DNA of 38,604 nt from CAYSLC01 sp964431545 (GTDB lineage: Bacteria; Desulfobacterota; Desulfobacteria; Desulfobacterales; JAABSP01). This document shows positions 23,073-31,053 of this stretch, in pieces. The position numbers and the translations under genes are program-made. The DNA lies in NCBI GenBank assembly GCA_964431545.1, contig CAYSLC010000023.1, forward strand, positions 1 to 38,604, in the 5' to 3' direction. The notes beneath the pieces were generated by a model that was not told where the DNA came from, did no database searches, and saw only the letters and a program-made list of their open reading frames with translations. The stretch's first letter is position 1. Every line of letters starts with the position of its first letter.

Positions 23073-23112
23073 AAAAAAAAACCGTGCCATGGGATGGCTC
23101 CCATCGGCACGG
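23073..23112 (-). terminator. Riboswitch-linked intrinsic terminator before cobT
   Basis: On the minus strand a strong stem (23099-23112 with 23082-23094, one bulged base, TGGC-type tetraloop) is followed by nine Ts (complement of 23073-23081). It lies between the cobalamin aptamer and the cobT start, as the expression platform. It indicates control by transcription attenuation: termination when the aptamer is bound. Confidence 0.92.
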
Positions 23113-23148
23113 AATCTTTCGGACAACAGCTCCCGTCAACTCTATGGT

Positions 23149-23332
23149 GGATGCGGCAGGTCTTCTGGCTCGCGGATCAGCCCCGAATCCGAGCCTTCCC
23201 ACCCGGCGACGGCCGTCCACGGCCCCGGGCAGTGGCCAGGTTTCGGTTCGGGTCCCCGCTCACAGCGCCGGTCCAACGCCGCGGAATCCCACCGCGTTCC
23301 CTCTTCGCCCCCGGCGCGGGGGAACCGCATCC
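23149..23332 (-). ncRNA. Cobalamin (B12) riboswitch aptamer upstream of cobT
   Basis: Read on the minus strand, the element is closed by a perfect 8-bp P1 stem (GGATGCGG at the 5' end, CCGCATCC at the 3' end). It has AGGGAACGCGGTGGGATTCC near the start, GGCCACTG in the core, GGGAAGGCT, and the classic 3' box GAGCCAGAAGACCTGCC. These are the conserved boxes of class I cobalamin riboswitches. It is about 184 nt long and 130 nt upstream of the cobT start. An intrinsic terminator follows. Detection is by conserved boxes, so class assignment is firm. Confidence 0.95.
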
Positions 23333-23395
23333 GAATGTCCGGGTCAATCTGGCACAATCGCCCCGAAAAATCAACCCAAGAGGCGCGTACGCCGG

Positions 23396-24073
23396 TTATC
23401 GGCCGGCGACATCCTTTCCGCAGTGCTTGCAGATGTTGGCCCGCTGCTTGATGATCTCGGCGCAGAAAGGGCACTCCCGGGTGTAGAACCGCTCATGGAT
23501 CCGTTTGACGGCGTCGTCCACCTTCTTGTTGATGATATCGTTTCCGAAGTTGTGATCCCGGAGGGGGTCGACCGCCCCGAGATCTCCGATCTCCGCCGTC
23601 AGCTCCGCGGCCCGGACCCGGACCCGGGCGGGGGCGGTCGCATCCATGAGGATCTCCAGGACACCCGCCCCGTCCTTGGCGCCTTCGTATTCCTCCAGAC
23701 GGGCCATGCCCGCCTTGATCTTCTCCTCCAGCTCCCGCTGCTGGGCCACCGCCTGGTCGTCCACAATCTGCCCCGTACCGCCGAAGGGCCCGAAGACGGT
23801 CATGCACTCGAACTTTCGGCTGTCTGGGTAGCAGAGGCACCGGTAGGACGCGGTCCTGCCGTAATTTTCCTCGATATGGTTCCACCCCTGGGCGTAGAGG
23901 GGACAGTCATCGTTGAAGCACATGTAGAGATAGGGGGTGCCCCACCCCAATCCATCATCGCAGGGCACCGGCGGCACCTCCCAGATGTTCATCTCCACCC
24001 CGCAATGGGGGCAGTGGGGTTTCTCCGCCGACAGGATCTGCTCGAACACTTGCTCCTTGGTCTGTAAGGCCAT
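23396..24073 (-). CDS. Zinc-ribbon protein with helical-repeat middle
   Basis: A 225-aa soluble protein. An N-terminal CPHCGVEMNIW site pairs with later cysteines (CFNDDCPLY). A middle all-helical segment (about 115-190) includes VRVRAAELTAEIGDLGAVDPL, which looks like a HEAT-type repeat. A C-terminal zinc ribbon CPFCAEIIKQRANICKHC closes the protein. Similar proteins are common in Desulfobacterota, without known function. AAGGAGGT precedes the ATG. It ends 63 nt before the riboswitch of cobT on the same strand, so it is likely a separate transcription unit from cobT. Confidence 0.75.
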   Translation of the reverse strand: MALQTKEQVFEQILSAEKPHCPHCGVEMNIWEVPPVPCDDGLGWGTPYLYMCFNDDCPLYAQGWNHIEENYGRTASYRCLCYPDSRKFECMTVFGPFGGTGQIVDDQAVAQQRELEEKIKAGMARLEEYEGAKDGAGVLEILMDATAPARVRVRAAELTAEIGDLGAVDPLRDHNFGNDIINKKVDDAVKRIHERFYTRECPFCAEIIKQRANICKHCGKDVAGR

Positions 24074-24290
24074 TCGCTTGGACCTCCTTCACGTCTAAAA
24101 TATGGAAAAATAGATGGCCTTTTGCTCGATAAAAAGCCGTAAAATCTAAAGAAAGCCGTTACGGTGCAAAGTAAGGGTTTGTCCGGAATTGTCAATGAAT
24201 CCCGGCCTCGATGGGCACGATGGGGAGCCTACGCCTCCGGGGGAGGCGGGGTCAAGAGATATGTTTCAGAAAAATTTCCACCTTTCCATT

Positions 24291-24319
24291 TTGACAAACC
24301 GGCGCTCTAAAGGCAGAAT
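24291..24319 (+). promoter_or_regulatory. Promoter of the leader-ORF/deacetylase unit
   Basis: A perfect -35 box TTGACA (24291-24296) is followed after exactly 17 nt by CAGAAT (24314-24319), four of six -10 matches. It sits in an AT-richer part of a spacer that is otherwise without genes (24074-24344). Transcription would start near 24326, about 20 nt before the short leader ORF. Confidence 0.65.
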
Positions 24320-24344
24320 GGAACCGTTGGAAAAAGGAGATCGG

Positions 24345-24428
24345 ATGAACACGAACGGCCCGAAGCATCGGGCGGACCGGATCCCGGTCGCCGCCCGGAT
24401 CATCGGCGTGACAATCTGTGAGCCCTGA
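24345..24428 (+). CDS. Short leader ORF (27 aa) ahead of the deacetylase gene
   Basis: An ATG with a strong AAAAGGAG site 7 nt upstream opens a 27-codon frame (MNTNGPKHRADRIPVAARII and seven more residues) that ends TGA just 4 nt before the deacetylase ATG. No good ribosome-binding site precedes the deacetylase start, so translation of this short ORF may bring ribosomes to it. The sequence is basic and shows no run of one amino acid as in attenuators. It may be a genuine coupling leader peptide, or the deacetylase may simply start elsewhere. Confidence 0.45.
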   Translation: MNTNGPKHRADRIPVAARIIGVTICEP

Positions 24429-24432
24429 CCCC

Positions 24433-25443
24433 ATGATCCTCTACGACCCGGGCCTGCCGGTGGCCCTCACCGATTTCGGCATTCAGATCCCCGTGCGGGA
24501 CAGCCGGGCCGCCAGGACCTTTCAGGCCTTGGCCGACCATCCGGCCATCGGTCCCCTGAAGGAGCGGTGGCATTTGCGTCGATCCCCGGAGAAGCTGACC
24601 CGGGAGGATCTCCTCCGGGTCCATTCCCCATCGTACGTGGACCGCCTCTTTTCGGACGGGTTGGAGGCGGAGCTGATCCGGACCTACGAACTGATCGACG
24701 CGGAGGGCAGCCTCCATCGGTATGATCCCGATGCCGCGGCCCTTCCCCTGAAGCGGCTCCTGGACCGGATCATCGAGCGGGCCTCGGGAACGGTCCAGTG
24801 CTGCCGGCAGGCCCTCGCCGGGGGCTTCTGCTTCTACTTCAGCGGCGGGATGCACCATGCCCACCGGGACTTCGGAAAGGGGTTCTGCCCCATCAACGAC
24901 ATCGTCATCGCCGTTCGGAAGCTCCAGGCGGAGGGCGCCGTCCGGACGGCCTGGGTCATCGACGTGGACGCCCACAAGGGCGACGGCACCGCGTCCCTGA
25001 CGGCGGGGGATCCGTCGGTGGCGACCCTCTCGGTCCACATGGCGGCCGGATGGCCTTTGGACGAGCCAGTGGTGGACGCCTCGGGCCGAAAGAACCCCTC
25101 CTTCATCCCCAGCGACATCGACATCCCCGTGGCCTCGGGGGAGGAGGACCGGTACGTCCCCCGGCTGGAAAAGGGGCTCCGGGAGCTGGACCGCCGTCCC
25201 CGGCCGGACCTGGCGGTGGTGGTCTGCGGCTCCGATCCGTATGAGCATGACGAACTTCCTTCCACGGCGGCCCTCCGCCTCACCCTGGGGCAGCTCATGG
25301 AGCGGGACCGAATCATCTACGAGTTTCTCCGGAACCGGTCCATCCCCATGGCGTATCTCATGTCCGGGGGGTACGGCGAACGCTCCTGGGAGGTCTACGC
25401 CCAGTTCCTCACCTGGGTGGTGGAGAATCGTCCGACCCGATAG
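24433..25443 (+). CDS. Histone deacetylase-family protein (AcuC/HDAC fold)
   Basis: A 336-aa protein of the arginase-deacetylase fold. All catalytic elements are present: GGMHHAH (charge-relay His pair), DVDAHKGDGT (zinc-binding Asp and His), GSDPYEHDELP (third zinc ligand) and SGGYG (transition-state Tyr). Bacterial relatives deacetylate acetylpolyamines, acetoin-related protein lysines or small amides; the substrate is not evident. The start could be the ATG at 24433 or an in-frame GTG at 24418 that overlaps the leader ORF. It is followed by lpoB-like genes on the same strand. Confidence 0.9.
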   Translation: MILYDPGLPVALTDFGIQIPVRDSRAARTFQALADHPAIGPLKERWHLRRSPEKLTREDLLRVHSPSYVDRLFSDGLEAELIRTYELIDAEGSLHRYDPDAAALPLKRLLDRIIERASGTVQCCRQALAGGFCFYFSGGMHHAHRDFGKGFCPINDIVIAVRKLQAEGAVRTAWVIDVDAHKGDGTASLTAGDPSVATLSVHMAAGWPLDEPVVDASGRKNPSFIPSDIDIPVASGEEDRYVPRLEKGLRELDRRPRPDLAVVVCGSDPYEHDELPSTAALRLTLGQLMERDRIIYEFLRNRSIPMAYLMSGGYGERSWEVYAQFLTWVVENRPTR

Positions 25444-25446
25444 CCA

Positions 25447-25474
25447 TTGCCTTTTGCCCGGAAATGGCTATATG
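25447..25474 (+). promoter_or_regulatory. Possible promoter of the LpoB-like gene
   Basis: TTGCCT (25447-25452) and TATATG (25469-25474) are separated by 16 nt, each matching four of six consensus positions. They lie in the short spacer after the deacetylase stop, and the predicted start is about 40 nt before the lipoprotein ATG. It would allow expression independent of the deacetylase gene. Confidence 0.4.
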
Positions 25475-25518
25475 GTGAAAGGAAAGACCATTTTTCAACC
25501 CGATCAAGGAGTCGACCC

Positions 25519-26127
25519 ATGAAATCGATCATCGGAAAAGGATTGTTCATCATCGCCCTGGCCGTTTTCCTGGCGGCCGGATGCGCCACCACCACCCGGA
25601 ACGTCTCCGTGAACGAGGAGATCCACTATGACGAGGCATACGATTTTTCGGATAAGAAACAGATCGTCGACGGGCTGGTGGATCCCCTTTTGAGACGATT
25701 CCCGGCCGGGGGTCGACAGCCGGTGGTCATCATCTACGGCGTGGCCAACCGGACCTCGGAGCACATCGATACCTCGGGGATCACCGATGATATCCGGGAG
25801 CAGCTCCTCCAGGCCGGACGGTTCCGGTTTCTCAACGAAACCCAGCGGGAGAACATCGCCAACGAACTCGACTACCAGTACAACAGCGGGATGGTCGATC
25901 CCCGGCAGCGGATCGAGCAGGCCCGCCAGGCCGGGGCCGACTATATTCTGAGCGGCACCCTGCGCTCCATCGAAAAGAAAGAGCCCAAGGGGATCCGCCT
26001 GAAAAAGAAGTATCTCAACTACTACAACCTCAGTCTTCAACTGACCGATCTCCGCACCGGGCTCATCGACTGGAGCCACAGCGTGGAGCTGGCCCGGGAA
26101 GCTTCCAAACCCGTCATCGGGTGGTAG
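25519..26127 (+). CDS. LpoB-like penicillin-binding-protein activator lipoprotein
   Basis: A 202-aa outer-membrane-type lipoprotein: a signal peptide of 21 residues ends in the lipobox LAAGC with Cys22. The mature domain (VVIIYGVANRTSEHIDTSGI, then a DILREQLL-type helix and ADYILSGTLRSIE) matches the LpoB family, whose E. coli member activates PBP1b during septal peptidoglycan synthesis. The ATG at 25519 has AAGGAG 8 nt upstream and starts the signal peptide; the open frame extends further upstream without reason. It overlaps the next lipoprotein gene. COG3417/COG3014-type gene pairs like this are common outside enterics. Confidence 0.85.
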   Translation: MKSIIGKGLFIIALAVFLAAGCATTTRNVSVNEEIHYDEAYDFSDKKQIVDGLVDPLLRRFPAGGRQPVVIIYGVANRTSEHIDTSGITDDIREQLLQAGRFRFLNETQRENIANELDYQYNSGMVDPRQRIEQARQAGADYILSGTLRSIEKKEPKGIRLKKKYLNYYNLSLQLTDLRTGLIDWSHSVELAREASKPVIGW

Positions 26128-27362
26128 CCGTGGGCCGTCGCCTCCCCCGCGCACCGGCCGCCCTGGCGCTGGCGGCCGCGCTCCTCCTTTCGGGGTGCGC
26201 CGCCGGGGCCCTGCGCCAGGCCCGTACCGATTTCTACGGAGACCGCCTGGAGGCCGCCGCCGACGTCCTCGAACGGGAGGAGGTCTCCGGGCGGGACCGG
26301 CTCCTCTACCTCATGGAGAAAGGGCTGGTGCTCCACCACCTGGGCCGGTATGAGGGGAGCACCCGGGCCCTGCTGGCCGCATCCCGCCTCATGGAGGAGC
26401 AGGACGTGGTGAGCGTCAGCCAACAGGCGGGCTCCCTGATCGCCAACGAGTGGGTCACCGAGTACAAGGGGGAGTACAGCGAGCGCCTGTGGGTCCACAC
26501 CTACCTGATGATGAACTTCCTGCTCCAGTACCAGTATGAAAAAGCCCTGGTGGAGGCCAAGCAGGCACTCAAGGTGATGGAAAAGACCCCGGAACCCCTC
26601 GGGAAGGACCACTTTACCCGGGGGCTGATCGCGATGTGCTACGAGAACCTCGGTCTTTACAGCGACGCCTACATCGAATACCGGAAACTGGCCGAACAGC
26701 TCCCCGACCCGTCCCCCGTGGCCCCGGACCTCCACCGCCTGGCCCGGCGGCTGGGGTTCGTCGACGCGGCGGCCCGGTACGAGGCGAAGATCCCGGCATC
26801 CCTCGCCCCCTTCTCCGGAGGGGCGCCCTCGGCGGAGCTGGTCCTTTTCGTCGGGGTGGGCCGGGGGCCGGTGAAGATCCCCGGCAACATCGTCCTGCCC
26901 CCCTCCATCCGGATCTCCTTTCCCCGGTACACCGCCCGGGGCGACGCCCGGGCCGAGATCCGGGCCTTCGCCGGTGGTGGTCCTCTTCCGGGCACGGCGG
27001 TGGCGACGGACCTGGTCTCCGTGGCCGAGGCCGCCCTCGAAGAGCGGGCGGCTCGGATGTTCGCCAAGGAGTCGGCCCGGGCGGCCCTCAAGGAGGCCAC
27101 GGCCCGGGCCGTGGAGCGGAACAACGACGATGTGGTGGCGGCGGTGGTGCGGCTGGCCCTGTTCCTTCTGGAGGAGCCGGATACCCGTGGATGGGAGACG
27201 CTTCCCGGAGCCCTCAACCTGGTCCGGTTCCGGATGAAGCCGGGCCGGCACGATATACGGATCCGGATCTCCCGCGCCGGGGGCACAAGGGAGATCCGCC
27301 TGACGGGGATCGAAGCGACGGCCGGACGCCGGATCTACCACTCCATCCGGGTCGACCGTTGA
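26121..27362 (+). CDS. TPR-like lipoprotein (COG3014 type)
   Basis: A 413-aa lipoprotein with a signal peptide ending in LLLSGC (Cys26). Helical tandem repeats follow (about 30-215: LLYLMEKGLVLHHLGRYEGS, MCYENLGLYSDAYIEYRKLA), then a beta-rich C-terminal domain. The pattern and its place after lpoB match the COG3014 group, of unknown function. The GTG at 26121 overlaps the lpoB stop; a second in-frame GTG at 26130 is equally possible. Co-expression with an LpoB-like protein suggests a cell-envelope role, perhaps in peptidoglycan synthase regulation. Confidence 0.8.
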   Translation: MVAVGRRLPRAPAALALAAALLLSGCAAGALRQARTDFYGDRLEAAADVLEREEVSGRDRLLYLMEKGLVLHHLGRYEGSTRALLAASRLMEEQDVVSVSQQAGSLIANEWVTEYKGEYSERLWVHTYLMMNFLLQYQYEKALVEAKQALKVMEKTPEPLGKDHFTRGLIAMCYENLGLYSDAYIEYRKLAEQLPDPSPVAPDLHRLARRLGFVDAAARYEAKIPASLAPFSGGAPSAELVLFVGVGRGPVKIPGNIVLPPSIRISFPRYTARGDARAEIRAFAGGGPLPGTAVATDLVSVAEAALEERAARMFAKESARAALKEATARAVERNNDDVVAAVVRLALFLLEEPDTRGWETLPGALNLVRFRMKPGRHDIRIRISRAGGTREIRLTGIEATAGRRIYHSIRVDR

Positions 27363-27387
27363 CCCTCTCCCTCTTGCCCGTTTCTCC

Positions 27388-27951
27388 TTACTCCTTCAGC
27401 TTCTTTCCCATGCTCCACGCATCGCCCACATACCCCCCGGCCCGCCAGTAGCGGTTGTCGGGCATGGTCAGGGTGAGGGGGGAGATCTTCTCGATGTCCG
27501 GGTTCCCGTCCCCGAGACACGCCTCCTCACAATAGGTGGCCACTATCTCTCCCAAAAACAAATAGTTGGTCGGAAGGTCCACCGTCTGGTACAGCTTGCA
27601 CTCCATGGTCAGCGGACATTCCTCGATCATGGGGACGGTCTTGAGTTCCCCGTAGAAGAGGGTGAACCGCTTCGCCTTGTCCGTCTTCTTCCCAGAGACG
27701 AGGCCGCAATAATCGGTCACCTCGGCCATGTCCGCCGACGGGACGTTGACGCTGAAGGCGCCTGTCTCCAGAATCCCCTTGGAGGTGAAATGGCCTTTGC
27801 TGATGGCGGCCCCCACCAGCGCCGGCTTGTAGTTGACCCGGCTGATCCACCCCACGGTCATGAAGTTGGCCGACTCCCCCACCGTGGTCCCCACCAGGAC
27901 CACCGGCATGGGGCACATGAACGCTTGATTTCCGATGTTGATCTTCGACAT
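27388..27951 (-). CDS. Flavin reductase-domain protein (flavoredoxin-like)
   Basis: A 187-aa FMN-binding split-barrel protein of the flavin reductase-like family. The MPVVLVGTTVGESANFMTVG opening is the FMN-phosphate binding region, and KGHFTSKGILETGAFSVNVP continues the fold. Relatives in Desulfovibrio are flavoredoxins and related proteins of electron transfer, while others reduce flavins with NAD(P)H. AGGAGG lies 6 nt before the ATG. It is convergent with the lipoprotein gene and may be co-transcribed with the HD gene upstream. Confidence 0.85.
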   Translation of the reverse strand: MSKINIGNQAFMCPMPVVLVGTTVGESANFMTVGWISRVNYKPALVGAAISKGHFTSKGILETGAFSVNVPSADMAEVTDYCGLVSGKKTDKAKRFTLFYGELKTVPMIEECPLTMECKLYQTVDLPTNYLFLGEIVATYCEEACLGDGNPDIEKISPLTLTMPDNRYWRAGGYVGDAWSMGKKLKE

Positions 27952-28008
27952 GGTCTTCCTCCTGCTCGATATGGATTTTCCGCGCTGATTGACGTCCGGA
28001 ATGATCGG

Positions 28009-28644
28009 CTACGGGGCTTCGAATCGTTCGTCGAGTCGCTTCAAGGCCCGTTGCAGGTTCTTCCGGGCCAGGTCCTCGTGGAACTCGAAAAAGGGGTCGG
28101 TGAGGTAGATCCGGGGCCGATCCAGGAACGCCCGCAGCACCGAGGTCCGGCTCTTCCGGTAGACGGGCCAGGGGACGCATCGGTACTCCGATCGTACCTG
28201 GTTCTCGTATTGGGCGAACCGGTCCGGCTCCCTTCCGAAGACCGACAGATCGATATCGACGATGAGCCGATGGTCGTTCTCCCCGGAATCGGACCGGTGG
28301 CCGGTGGCGTCCACCAGACGGGCCACCCGGTCCACCGACGCCGGGTCCGCCCCGCCGTTGGTCAAAGACATCCTCGCCCATTGGGCGCTCCGGGCCTCGT
28401 TGTCCCGGGCAAAGGGGCGATAGACCACGTCATGGAACCAGATGGCCAGCTCCAGGTCCACGGGATTTTCCGCCAGGTCCGCCGCCCCATCCAGCGCGGC
28501 CAGGCAGTCCCGTACATGGTCCAGGGTATGGTACGCCCGGTGGGGTTCCTTGTAGGCCGTTGCCAGGAACGCATACTCCTGCGCGGGATCCGAGACGGCG
28601 ACCCGTTGCCAGAGGGAGTCCCATCTTCTGTTCAGATCCATCAT
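28009..28644 (-). CDS. HD-superfamily metal-dependent phosphohydrolase
   Basis: A 211-aa protein matching the predicted HD phosphohydrolases of the COG4339 group. The first metal His is in RAYHTLDHV, the HD pair in IWFHDVVYRP, a later His in DATGHRSD, and an Asp in VDIDLSVFG. Members are of unknown substrate. Start could be either of two adjacent ATGs; GAGGT is a few nt upstream. The gene is followed after 57 nt by the flavin reductase gene. Confidence 0.82.
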   Translation of the reverse strand: MMDLNRRWDSLWQRVAVSDPAQEYAFLATAYKEPHRAYHTLDHVRDCLAALDGAADLAENPVDLELAIWFHDVVYRPFARDNEARSAQWARMSLTNGGADPASVDRVARLVDATGHRSDSGENDHRLIVDIDLSVFGREPDRFAQYENQVRSEYRCVPWPVYRKSRTSVLRAFLDRPRIYLTDPFFEFHEDLARKNLQRALKRLDERFEAP

Positions 28645-28812
28645 AAAACCTCATTTTGGAAGGTGAAAAGACGGGGTGGATGGCCCTCCTGGAAACGGGG
28701 TGCGGGATTGCGCCTGCGGTCGAAACCGGCCACCCGCCGGGCGCTTGAACTCCGGAGTCGGACGCGCGTCGATTCGGCGGGAATCGACCCATCCACAACC
28801 GGATTTCCCATG

Positions 28813-28842
28813 TATACCATGGAAACGGGCCGGTTTTCAATG
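28813..28842. repeat. Intergenic short repeat, copy 1 of a possible dispersed element
   Basis: The sequence TATACCATGGAAACGGGC followed by CCGGTTTTCAATG lies in the minE-HD spacer. Its second half is identical over 13 nt to 21905-21917, and its first half nearly matches 35538-35556 (GATACCATGAAACCGGGCG). All three sites are intergenic. The flanks can form an imperfect hairpin (TTTCCATG/CATGGGAAA). Confidence 0.5.
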
Positions 28843-28880
28843 AAATAGGGACGGAAGGCGGAGTCTTCCCCAGGGGTCGG

Positions 28881-29141
28881 TCACCGGTGTTTGGCGGAAA
28901 TGATGGGGGTGTTGACCACCAGCGCGGAGAGATCATCCGTCCGGTGGATGTCGAGCTTGAAGGCGCTCTGGTCGATTTCGAAGTATCGGGAGATCACCTC
29001 CACGATGTCCCGTTGGAGATCATCCATGATTTCGTCCGACACCTCCAGTTTATCGTAGATCAGGGCGAACTTGAGCCTCTTTTTCGCCACGTCCTTGCTG
29101 TCGCTCTTGCCCAGGATCTTTTTCAGTAGTCCGTTGAGCAT
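28881..29141 (-). CDS. minE: Cell division topological specificity factor MinE
   Basis: An 86-aa MinE. The N-terminal amphipathic membrane-binding helix (MLNGLLKKILGK) is followed by the MinD-binding stretch KKRLKFALIYDK and the dimerisation domain with LQRDIVEVISRYFEID. MinE stimulates MinD ATPase and drives pole-to-pole oscillation so that the septum forms at mid-cell. The ATG at 29139-29141 is 8 nt after minD; an open frame extending upstream into minD is an artefact. Last gene of minCDE. Confidence 0.93.
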   Translation of the reverse strand: MLNGLLKKILGKSDSKDVAKKRLKFALIYDKLEVSDEIMDDLQRDIVEVISRYFEIDQSAFKLDIHRTDDLSALVVNTPIISAKHR

Positions 29142-29149
29142 GGGGCCCC

Positions 29150-29950
29150 CTATTTGGCAAGACCGAGCTTGGTGCCGATCTTCTTCCAGAACCGCCCCTG
29201 GCTTTGGGGGACTTCGATGGGCAGATCGATCTTGCCGTTGATTCGCTTGGAAATCCTCCGGAACGCGGCGCCGGCCTTGGATTCCTTGTCCAGGACCAGG
29301 GAGGCCCCCGTATTGGTGGAGACCACCACGTGGTTGTCCATGGGGACCAGTCCGATCAGCTCCACCGAGAGGACGTCGACGATGTCCTCGTGGCTCAGCA
29401 TGTCCCCCCGCTCCACCATCTCGGGGACGATGCGGTTGATGACCAGCTTGGGGGTGATGGAGCGGGAGTAGAGAAGGCCGATCACCCGGTCGGCGTCCCG
29501 GACCGAAGCCACCTCCGGGGTGCAGATGACCATGGCCTCGTCGGCGGCGGCCACGGAGTTTTCGAACCCCCGCTCGATCCCCGCCGGACAGTCCATCAGA
29601 ACATAGTCGAACTCCTTGCGCAGCTTGTCGCTGAACCGGAGCATGTCCTCGGGGATGAGGACGTTCTTGTTGTCGCTCTGGGAGGCGGGGATCAGGTAGA
29701 GGTTCTTGACCCGGCGATCCTTGATGGCGCACTGGTGGAGCTTGCACTTGCCCTTGACGGCATCCACGACGTTGAAGACGATGCGGTTCTCCAGGCCCAT
29801 GACCACATCGAGGTTCCGCAGCCCGATGTCCATGTCCACCACGGCCACCCGTTTGCCCTCCAGGGCGAGGCCGGCGCCGAGAGCCGCCGTGGCGGTGGTT
29901 TTGCCCACGCCGCCCTTTCCCGATGTCACGACAATGATCCTACCGTCCAA
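29150..29950 (-). CDS. minD: Septum site-determining ATPase MinD
   Basis: A 266-aa deviant-Walker P-loop ATPase. GKGGVGKT lies near residues 11-18, the switch I/II regions follow (VDMDIGLRNLD and DCPAGIERGFENS), and the C-terminal amphipathic membrane-targeting helix is in GRFWKKIGTKLGL. It recruits MinC to the membrane. The start is a TTG at 29948-29950, preceded by AGAGGTGA at good spacing; no closer ATG fits the conserved N-terminus. It lies 86 nt after minC. Confidence 0.95.
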   Translation of the reverse strand: MDGRIIVVTSGKGGVGKTTATAALGAGLALEGKRVAVVDMDIGLRNLDVVMGLENRIVFNVVDAVKGKCKLHQCAIKDRRVKNLYLIPASQSDNKNVLIPEDMLRFSDKLRKEFDYVLMDCPAGIERGFENSVAAADEAMVICTPEVASVRDADRVIGLLYSRSITPKLVINRIVPEMVERGDMLSHEDIVDVLSVELIGLVPMDNHVVVSTNTGASLVLDKESKAGAAFRRISKRINGKIDLPIEVPQSQGRFWKKIGTKLGLAK

Positions 29951-30036
29951 TCTTCACCTCTTTCTTCGTCCGTCGTCGCCTGTTTGAAAGGGGCCGGTTT
30001 CGCCCCCCACCGCCCGCCATGGGTTGTCCCCGACCG

Positions 30037-30729
30037 CTACCGCACCTCCGGCCAGGGCATTCGGCCGAAGGGATTCGCCTTGATATAGTCCTCCACCACG
30101 ATGACCCCGTCCTCCACGTATGCGAACTCCGGAAAGGTCCGTGGAGAGGCCGGAAGGCCCGCCGCCATGATCGGCCCGATCTGTATCTGGGTGGGCCGAA
30201 AATCGAGGGCCAGCACGATGGTCTCCTCCCGGTCGGGCTGCCCCGCCGCGGCGATCCCCCCCAGGCTGCCCAGGATGAGGATGTCCCCCCCCGCCACCAC
30301 CTCCCCGCCGGGATTGACATCCCCCAGGATCAACAGGTGCTTGCGGGCGGAGACCTTCTGTCCGGATCGGACCCGCCCGGCCAGCATGAGGACGTCGCTG
30401 CGGTGGTGGGTCCAGGAGCGGGCCATGTCCAGGTTGCGGTCCACCTCGCTGGTCACCGCCTGCTGCTTTCTCCGGCGGTGGATCGAGCCGACCCCGAAGG
30501 CCTCCTTGAGATATTCCCCCAGCTCCTCCACCAGGGCGTCGTGCCCCTCCTGTTCGCCCAGGTCGAAGGTGACCTTTGCGTTGATGGCCAAGTGCTTCAA
30601 GGGCTTGAAGAGTTTTTTGAGTTCCTTGCGGAGAAGCCCGGCCGACCGGGCCGGATCGAGGGTCACCCGGAGCCCGTCGGCGACGCCGATCAACCGCACC
30701 GGCGCTTTGTCCTGATTGGCGTTCCTCAT
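30037..30729 (-). CDS. minC: Septum site-determining inhibitor MinC
   Basis: A 230-aa FtsZ-polymerisation inhibitor. The N-terminal part (VRLIGVADGLRVTLD, about 1-100) is the MinC_N FtsZ-binding domain. The C-terminal part is the right-handed beta-helix MinC_C (LMLAGRVRSGQKVSARKHLL, then GGEVVAGGDILILGSLGG), with a GQPDREETIVLAL strand. I use the ATG at 30727-30729. A longer frame begins with a TTG at 30819, but a strong promoter places the transcription start at about that base, so the longer form would not be translated. Weak SD before the ATG. Confidence 0.9.
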   Translation of the reverse strand: MRNANQDKAPVRLIGVADGLRVTLDPARSAGLLRKELKKLFKPLKHLAINAKVTFDLGEQEGHDALVEELGEYLKEAFGVGSIHRRRKQQAVTSEVDRNLDMARSWTHHRSDVLMLAGRVRSGQKVSARKHLLILGDVNPGGEVVAGGDILILGSLGGIAAAGQPDREETIVLALDFRPTQIQIGPIMAAGLPASPRTFPEFAYVEDGVIVVEDYIKANPFGRMPWPEVR

Positions 30730-30824
30730 CGATAATAAAGGTCGAAAACGTCGCCCGGAGTCGGGTGCGGGTTCGGCGCTCTCCTTCCGTTGCAAATGGG
30801 CAAAAAACAACCTGATCAACCGCT

Positions 30825-30854
30825 CTTATACTGATAAACCGCCGTTTCTGTCAA
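30825..30854 (-). promoter_or_regulatory. Promoter of minCDE
   Basis: On the minus strand a perfect TTGACA (30849-30854) is followed after 18 nt by TATAAG (30825-30830; five of six -10 matches). The transcript would start near 30818, about 90 nt before the minC ATG. It lies in the divergent spacer shared with the TetR gene. Confidence 0.75.
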
Positions 30855-30971
30855 CCGACGGTTGAAAGGCCCCGGTCCGTGGGTCCCGGGAGGGCCTCCA
30901 TTCCAGGTGGTATATCGGTTGACATCCGCCAAGGCAATGTTTTTTTTGAAGGATCGGCCGGAAGAGGCGGT

Positions 30972-31000
30972 TTGAAAAAGGCGCCGACTTCTGGTAGAAA
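30972..31000 (+). promoter_or_regulatory. Promoter of the TetR-mqn unit
   Basis: TTGAAA (30972-30977; five of six) and TAGAAA (30995-31000; four of six) are 17 nt apart on the plus strand, 50-odd nt before the TetR start. A palindromic TetR operator was not identified by eye, though autoregulation would be usual. Confidence 0.55.
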
Positions 31001-31053
31001 GGTCCTTCGGACCGAATCGACCGCAACGGACCTTCAGTACGGTGGCCCAACCC

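Noticed and set aside
22979..24067. Plus-strand open frame across the riboswitch and zinc-ribbon gene
   Set aside because: It runs through a cobalamin aptamer and antisense to a gene with clear CxxC sites; no protein features.
28881..29747. Long minus-strand frame joining minD antiframe to minE
   Set aside because: The first two thirds are an out-of-frame reading of minD; only the last 86 codons are MinE.
30730..30819. Upstream extension of minC to a TTG at 30819
   Set aside because: A strong promoter puts the transcription start at about this TTG, and the extra 30 residues are not MinC-like.
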